Positions 59,679 through 64,000 of a stretch of DNA of 64,000 nt are shown here, piece after piece. Position numbers and translations under genes: made by a program. Origin of the DNA: Sulfurospirillum multivorans DSM 12446 (GTDB lineage: Bacteria; Campylobacterota; Campylobacteria; Campylobacterales; Sulfurospirillaceae); assembly GCF_000568815.1 (NCBI RefSeq), contig NZ_CP007201.1:1364001-1428000 (forward strand), in the 5' to 3' direction. The notes under the pieces were generated by a model. The model had not been told where the DNA came from. It was given only the letters and a program-made list of their open reading frames with translations, and did not search any database. Within the stretch, counting starts at the first letter, position 1. Each line of letters opens with the position of its first letter.

Positions 59679-60345
59679 GGATACTTCCTAAACGAACCAT
59701 ATTTGACCCACAAGCGATGGCAAGTTCAAAATCCCCACTCATGCCCATAGAACAGTATTTTGCACCATGACCTTGGAGTGATTCAAAAATTTTATGGGTG
59801 GTTTCAAAACTCTTTTGAATGATAGCAGTCTCTTCGCTATGCGCGCCAATGCTCATGACACCTTTAAGTTGAAGGTGTTTACATGTAAGCGCGATTTGTT
59901 CATACACTTCTACTGCCTCTTCAGGCATAACACCCGCTTTTTGCTCTTCATACGCACTGTTGATTTGAAGTAAAACATTCATTGTTTTATTCTTTACATG
60001 TAAACGTTTGTCGATCTCTTGCGCGAGTTCTAAGGAGCTTAGAGAGTGCATTAACGAAGGCTCTAAGTCGATGAGCTGATTGATTTTATTGGTTTGTAAA
60101 CGCCCGATAAAATGCCATTCGAGTGGAAGATGAGCGAGTGCATGAACTTTGTCACTCATGTCTTGGATTTTATTTTCGCCAAAACAGCGTTGCCCTGCGT
60201 TATACATGGCTTCGATCATCGAAGGATCGGCACTTTTACTCGCCGCAACGATCTTCACAATCAGGTGTTGATCGACACTCAAACGCGCTTTTTCAACGCG
60301 TGTGAGAATTTCATCCAGTGTGGTTACGAAATTTTTAGCTTCCAT
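59668..60345 (-). CDS. YggS/PLPBP-family pyridoxal-phosphate homeostasis protein
   Basis: A 225-residue PLP-binding TIM-barrel protein controlling PLP supply and amino-acid balance. PLP Lys37 is in IVAASKSADP. FGENKIQDMSDK, EWHFIGRLQTNK (family signature HFIGxLQxNK), GVMSIGAHSE and CSMGMSGDFELAIACGSNMVRLGS (phosphate-binding loop) are typical. Its ATG lies 11 bases inside the end of rseP, so translation is coupled. Two palindrome copies (59879, 59994). It ends within the second direct repeat described at 59662-59678. Confidence 0.93.
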   Translation of the reverse strand: MEAKNFVTTLDEILTRVEKARLSVDQHLIVKIVAASKSADPSMIEAMYNAGQRCFGENKIQDMSDKVHALAHLPLEWHFIGRLQTNKINQLIDLEPSLMHSLSSLELAQEIDKRLHVKNKTMNVLLQINSAYEEQKAGVMPEEAVEVYEQIALTCKHLQLKGVMSIGAHSEETAIIQKSFETTHKIFESLQGHGAKYCSMGMSGDFELAIACGSNMVRLGSILFK

Positions 60346-61393
60346 TGGTTAGCCTGTAAATATCATTAAAAATGCTCAATGCCATCAGGCTTAAAAGCAA
60401 CATCCATCCCGCGGTTGTCATACTGGTAAGAACCCGCTCGCTCGGTGCTCGTTTAGTAATAAGCTCGTACAGATTGAACATAATGTGCCCGCCATCAAGG
60501 GCAGGAATCGGCAAAAGATTGAGCACGCCAAGGTTGACTGAAATAAGCGCTGTTAACGCAAAAAGTGCGACAAGACCCGCGGCACTCGCTTCAGACGTGA
60601 CTTGAACGATAGAGATGATGCCACCTAACTCTTTGGGAGAGACAACGCCTTCGATCAATTTTTGAAGACTGGTCAAAATAAGCGTGGTTGATTTAACCGT
60701 CTGTTCCCACGCAAAGTTTGGAAGTTCGCTGATGCCATAGACGACTTCCATTGTTTTTCCACTCGGTGCAATGCCGATCATCTTTTTCTGTTTGGTCTCG
60801 CCAAACATATTTTGGTATTCATTGATTTTTGGGGTTAAAAGAAGAGTTTGGACACTGCCTAAACGCTCGATTTTGACTTCGAGTTTGCTCGTGCTCTCTT
60901 GGATCAGCTGACTCACTTCATCCCACGCCTCAATGAGCGTGCCGTTGATCATCACAATGCGGTCATTTTCTTGAAGACCTGCTTCAAGTGCGGGTGAGCT
61001 TGGGCTAATTTGACCAATAATCGGAGCAAATTTGGTAACACCCATGGAGCCAATGGCGATGAAAAGTAAGAAGGCGAGTAAGAAATTTGCAAAGGGACCT
61101 GCAAAAAGGATGATGATGCGCTTCCATGGCGTTTTGGTCGTGTAGCTATCGGCGTCATAACTGATTTTGGTTGGATCGCGATCGTCTTGTCCTTTCATCT
61201 GCACGTAACCGCCTAGAGGAATGAGAGAAAGGCAATACTCCGTCTTTCCAACCACTTTTGTGAAGACTTTTTTGCCAAATCCAATGCTAAAAACTTCGAC
61301 ATGCACGCCAAAAAAACGTGCCGCTAAAAAGTGACCCAATTCGTGGAAAAAAATGAGAAACGAGAGAACCAGAATGGAGGTAAGTGTTCCCAT
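60335..61393 (-). CDS. rseP: Site-2 metalloprotease RseP (M50)
   Basis: A 352-residue intramembrane zinc protease that cleaves membrane-bound signal proteins such as anti-sigma factors. HELGH is at residues 17-21 in the first helix. The second metal-binding motif is NLLPIPALDGGH near residue 300. One PDZ domain lies between (about 120-200; SSPALEAGLQENDRIVMINGT), the usual RseP count being one or two. The C-terminal helix pair ends LLLSLMALSIFNDIYRL. It starts one base overlapping pgsA and ends overlapping yggS, in an operon pgsA-rseP-yggS. Confidence 0.93.
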   Translation of the reverse strand: MGTLTSILVLSFLIFFHELGHFLAARFFGVHVEVFSIGFGKKVFTKVVGKTEYCLSLIPLGGYVQMKGQDDRDPTKISYDADSYTTKTPWKRIIILFAGPFANFLLAFLLFIAIGSMGVTKFAPIIGQISPSSPALEAGLQENDRIVMINGTLIEAWDEVSQLIQESTSKLEVKIERLGSVQTLLLTPKINEYQNMFGETKQKKMIGIAPSGKTMEVVYGISELPNFAWEQTVKSTTLILTSLQKLIEGVVSPKELGGIISIVQVTSEASAAGLVALFALTALISVNLGVLNLLPIPALDGGHIMFNLYELITKRAPSERVLTSMTTAGWMLLLSLMALSIFNDIYRLTNGS

Positions 61394-61935
61394 TAATTGG
61401 TTCCTTTTTTGGTATAGCCGATGATGTATTCATAGCCAGAGTAAAGTGTCAGTGCCACAGCTGCCCACAAAAGGAGGTTCGCATATGGCCAGTTCATCAT
61501 TAAAAAACCAATGGCGATCATCTGAAGAACGGTTTTGACTTTGCCCGCCATACTGGCTGCAATGTCTTTGCCTTCACCCATCGCAGCCACACGAAGTCCT
61601 GTGATGAAAAATTCACGTGTGAGGATGAGAAAAATCGCCCAAGGATTAGCACGATCGATCATCATTAGTCCTAAAAAAGCGGCTAGAGTGAGCATTTTAT
61701 CGGCCAATGGATCTAAAATAGCACCGAGTTGTGTTTTTTGATTCCAATTGCGTGCGATGTAGCCATCAAAAAAGTCCGTCGCACTTGCGATGACAAAAAT
61801 GAGTGTCGCAAAATAGTCTATCCAGCTTACATGTAAACCTGAAAAGAGACTCAAATCGCGATTGACTAAAAAAATAAACATAAGGGGTGCTAAGGCGATC
61901 CTCATGCTTGCAAGTGCGTTAGGTAGGTTCATCAT
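61393..61935 (-). CDS. pgsA: CDP-diacylglycerol-glycerol-3-phosphate 3-phosphatidyltransferase
   Basis: A 180-residue membrane enzyme making phosphatidylglycerol phosphate, precursor of PG and cardiolipin. The CDP-alcohol phosphotransferase motif is complete: DFFDGYIARNWNQKTQLGAI and DPLADK (D-G-x2-A-R-x8-G-x3-D-x3-D). NLPNALASMRIALAPLMF starts the first of about five helices. It overlaps the upstream SDR gene by four bases and rseP by one. A palindrome copy (61827) is read Leu-His-Val. Confidence 0.95.
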   Translation of the reverse strand: MMNLPNALASMRIALAPLMFIFLVNRDLSLFSGLHVSWIDYFATLIFVIASATDFFDGYIARNWNQKTQLGAILDPLADKMLTLAAFLGLMMIDRANPWAIFLILTREFFITGLRVAAMGEGKDIAASMAGKVKTVLQMIAIGFLMMNWPYANLLLWAAVALTLYSGYEYIIGYTKKGTN

Positions 61936-62699
61936 TTAAACGTCGTTCCACCATCAATAAGCATGGTATGCCCTGTGATCCACGAAGCTTTATCTGAACA
62001 GAGAAACAGACATGCACCCGCTAGGTCTTGTGGTTGACCCATGCGTCCCAAAGGAGAGAGTTTTGCGGTAACATCACGTACCTCTTCGTAGTTGGTAAAC
62101 GCTCTCAAAGCATCGGTTTCGATGGGGCCACCGCTGACCGCATTGACACGAATGCCTTTACAGCCAAGTTCCGCTGCGGCGTAACGTACCATCGTCTCAA
62201 CCGCCGCTTTGGCGGTACCATGACCTGCATAGTTTTCGATGTAAACCAGATTGCCCGTAGAGGAGAGAGAGATGATGCTTCCGCCACCCACTTTTTCCAT
62301 ACGTTTGGCGGATTCTTGTGCTCCCACAACAAAAGCATTAACAGTTGCGGTGAAAATGTTGTTAATACCACGAGGTTTGAGTTTCATGAACTTCGTGTAT
62401 CCGCCGACAGCAGGGCGCCCCGAGATGATGGCATTGGAGATAAAATAATCGACACGATCAAACTCTTTATCGATCTCTAAAAAGAGGTCTTTATAGGTCT
62501 CTGGCTCTAAGATATTAAGGGCGTAGGCTCTGGCTTTAATGCCATAGTTTGCCTCCAAATCTTTGACTTGCTCCATTGCAATCTCTTCATTGGAGTTATA
62601 GGTAAACGCAATATTTACACCCGCTCTGGCAAATTCATACACAATAGCTTGTCCGATACCTCTCGTACCGCCACTAATGACAAGTGTTTTTCCCTTCAT
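61932..62699 (-). CDS. SDR-family oxidoreductase, FabL-like enoyl-ACP reductase candidate
   Basis: A 255-residue short-chain dehydrogenase. The NADP loop is SGGTRGIGQAI (about residues 9-19). The catalytic spacing is Tyr157-x6-Lys164 (ENYAGHGTAKAA), as in enoyl-ACP reductases FabL and FabI, rather than the Y-x3-K of ordinary SDRs. SGGPIETDALRAFTNYEEV and LCSDKASWITGHTMLIDGG are also ENR-like. So it may carry out the last step of fatty-acid elongation. A separate FabI may exist elsewhere in the genome. It overlaps dapA by one base and is next to lysine and phospholipid genes, an arrangement I recall in Campylobacter. Confidence 0.8.
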   Translation of the reverse strand: MKGKTLVISGGTRGIGQAIVYEFARAGVNIAFTYNSNEEIAMEQVKDLEANYGIKARAYALNILEPETYKDLFLEIDKEFDRVDYFISNAIISGRPAVGGYTKFMKLKPRGINNIFTATVNAFVVGAQESAKRMEKVGGGSIISLSSTGNLVYIENYAGHGTAKAAVETMVRYAAAELGCKGIRVNAVSGGPIETDALRAFTNYEEVRDVTAKLSPLGRMGQPQDLAGACLFLCSDKASWITGHTMLIDGGTTFK

Positions 62700-63592
62700 T
62701 AAAATCCTTTGATCGTATATTTTTTGAGCGTATTTTCAATACGTTTCATGTTCTCATTACTCGGTGCGCACAGGGGTAAGCGGTACTCTAAGCTCTCCAA
62801 TAATCCTGCAATGTACATCGCCGCTTTAATCGGAATAGGGTTACTCTCACAAAAAAGTGTTTTATTGATCTCATAGAGTGAGTCATTGATGGCTTTTGCA
62901 CCATGAAAATCACCTTTGAGTGCTAAATGCGTGAGCTCTGCAATTTGGTCAGGCAAGATATTGGACGTAACTGAAATAACGCCTGATCCACCATTGGAGA
63001 GAATAGGGTAGTTAATCGCATCTTCACCGCTAAAAACGGAAAGTTTGGGTTGGTGTGCGAGCAAATCAACACAACGATCAATCGAACCTGTGGCTTCTTT
63101 TACCCCGTAAATATTGGGGCAGGCTTCAAAAAGTCTAAAGATGGTATCGGGAAGTAAATCACACCCTGTTCGTCCTGGAACATTGTACAACAGCACAGGA
63201 ATATCTACAGAACCCGAAATCGCTTTGTAGTGCTGAAACAGCCCCTCTTGCGTTGGTTTATTATAGTATGGTGTGACGGAGAGAATGCCGTGTGCGCCAT
63301 GGGCTTGGGCAAATTTTGCCAAACCAATCGCTTCATGCGTTGCATTGCTTCCAGCCCCTGCGAGCACTTTAACATCGCTGTGTGAACAGACATCAACGGC
63401 TATTTCGATACAGCGACGGTGTTCGTCATGATCCAGTGTTGCACTCTCTCCAGTCGTTCCTACAGGAACAACAACGTCGATGCCATTTTTAATCTGTCTT
63501 TCTATCAGTTTTGCGTATTGAACTTCATCGAGTTTTCCATTTTTAAACGGAGTGATAAGCGCGGTCATCGCTCCTAGTAACGCCTGTTGCAT
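62699..63592 (-). CDS. dapA: 4-hydroxy-tetrahydrodipicolinate synthase
   Basis: A 297-residue class I aldolase condensing pyruvate and aspartate semialdehyde, first step of the lysine/diaminopimelate branch. Schiff-base Lys165 is in [10 protein letters not shown]. Tyr136 is in [11 protein letters not shown]. The Thr pair in VPVGTTGES and the loop [13 protein letters not shown] complete the site. Ends in KKYTIKGF; the SDR gene begins one base before its stop. It lies one base downstream of an M16 peptidase gene. Confidence 0.96.
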   Translation of the reverse strand: MQQALLGAMTALITPFKNGKLDEVQYAKLIERQIKNGIDVVVPVGTTGESATLDHDEHRRCIEIAVDVCSHSDVKVLAGAGSNATHEAIGLAKFAQAHGAHGILSVTPYYNKPTQEGLFQHYKAISGSVDIPVLLYNVPGRTGCDLLPDTIFRLFEACPNIYGVKEATGSIDRCVDLLAHQPKLSVFSGEDAINYPILSNGGSGVISVTSNILPDQIAELTHLALKGDFHGAKAINDSLYEINKTLFCESNPIPIKAAMYIAGLLESLEYRLPLCAPSNENMKRIENTLKKYTIKGF

Positions 63593-63593
63593 G

Positions 63594-64000
63594 TTAGTAA
63601 TCCTTTCTTAATATCACAGTTGTGGATGATTGTGGAACCAAATAGGTCGTGACAGCTTTGATAATATCCTCTTTTTTCAGCGCATTGATGCCTTCTTCAT
63701 AGGTTAATAATGGGGAGATGTTCCCCTTGGCATAATATGAGCCAAACAACGTTGCAAGCTCGCTTGAACTCTCTAAATTGTGTATGAAATCGGCTCGTGT
63801 GTTGATCTTAATCTTTTCAATATCGCGATCACTCACATCGCCTTTTTTAAGGCTTTCAATGATGTTTAAAATCTCTACTTCAACGCTCTCCGCTTTCACA
63901 CCAGGGTTACAAACGGCTAAAAACAAGAAGACAGAAGGGTCTTTGGCTTCCATCGCATAACCATAGATTTGATTGACCAGTTTTTTTTCATCAACCAAAA
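63594..64000 (-). CDS. M16-family zinc peptidase (pitrilysin/processing peptidase type), C-terminal part
   Basis: Incomplete at the window edge: the minus-strand frame is open through base 64000, so the start and the HxxEH zinc motif lie outside. The visible 134 residues match the C-terminal M16 domain ([20 protein letters not shown]-like region, [19 protein letters not shown], the [19 protein letters not shown] segment and the closing [14 protein letters not shown]). In Campylobacterota such a gene commonly precedes dapA. Possibly exported or periplasmic, which cannot be judged here. Confidence 0.85.
   Translation of the reverse strand, partial: LVDEKKLVNQIYGYAMEAKDPSVFLFLAVCNPGVKAESVEVEILNIIESLKKGDVSDRDIEKIKINTRADFIHNLESSSELATLFGSYYAKGNISPLLTYEEGINALKKEDIIKAVTTYLVPQSSTTVILRKDY

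Overview
The window looks like a chromosome segment of a Campylobacterota (epsilonproteobacterial) bacterium, most probably close to Sulfurospirillum. This rests on recognised families and gene order, not on a database search: glmU next to fliP; a Wolinella/Campylobacter-type hydABCDE hydrogenase operon; monomeric NADP isocitrate dehydrogenase followed by mdh; sucCD followed by a four-subunit oorDABC; and a dapA/SDR/pgsA/rseP block. Coding density is high, genes often overlap by 1-11 bases, and no stretch over 300 bases lacks a gene.

Layout. 1-11.1 kb: housekeeping genes (glmU 5' part, fliP, sugar-phosphate mutarotase, HxlR regulator with a divergent quinone reductase, M48 protease/DUF898 pair, thiamine-binding protein, MgtC-like membrane protein, YgiQ radical SAM protein, pgi, TerB-like protein). 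11.2-31 kb: a hydrogen and nickel region. It holds a TetR regulator fused into an operon with a signal-less [NiFe] hydrogenase (small and large subunits), then the Tat-exported membrane hydrogenase hydABC with its protease hydD, hydE, the maturation gene hypF, the nickel regulator nikR, a TonB-dependent receptor, a broken amino-acid permease, an ISXO2-transposase-like gene, and hypBCDEA. Together these supply nickel, build the NiFe(CN)2CO site, process the large subunit and feed electrons from H2 into the quinone pool. 31-35.5 kb: GNAT, HAD phosphatase, an AsmA-like envelope protein, mltG.

35.6-52.3 kb: TCA-cycle genes icd-mdh and sucCD-oorDABC, separated by about 8.4 kb that carries a two-component system, a TAXI solute-binding protein, a DASS permease and a GlcF/GlcD-like FeS plus FAD oxidase pair. 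52.3-64 kb: tRNA-Gly(TCC), a ferritin-like/VIT1 fusion, fumC, a peroxiredoxin-fold protein without its catalytic cysteine coupled to an ankyrin protein, marC, DUF1847, a ferredoxin-type protein, a structured 5' leader bounded by direct repeats, and yggS-rseP-pgsA-SDR-dapA-M16 peptidase.

The most striking signal belongs to no gene: the palindrome TTTACATGTAAA. By hand I count 34 exact copies of its 10-base core on this 64 kb, where well under one is expected. Copies lie in intergenic 3' regions and inside genes, almost always read as Leu-His-Val or X-Thr-Cys, and at least two supply a stop codon. They are missing from the hydABC and sucCD/oor/oxidase stretches. The second most interesting item is the TetR-coupled hydrogenase whose large subunit ends at the active-site motif (CSVCTTQ) with no cleavable tail, which suggests an H2 sensor or an unprocessed enzyme.
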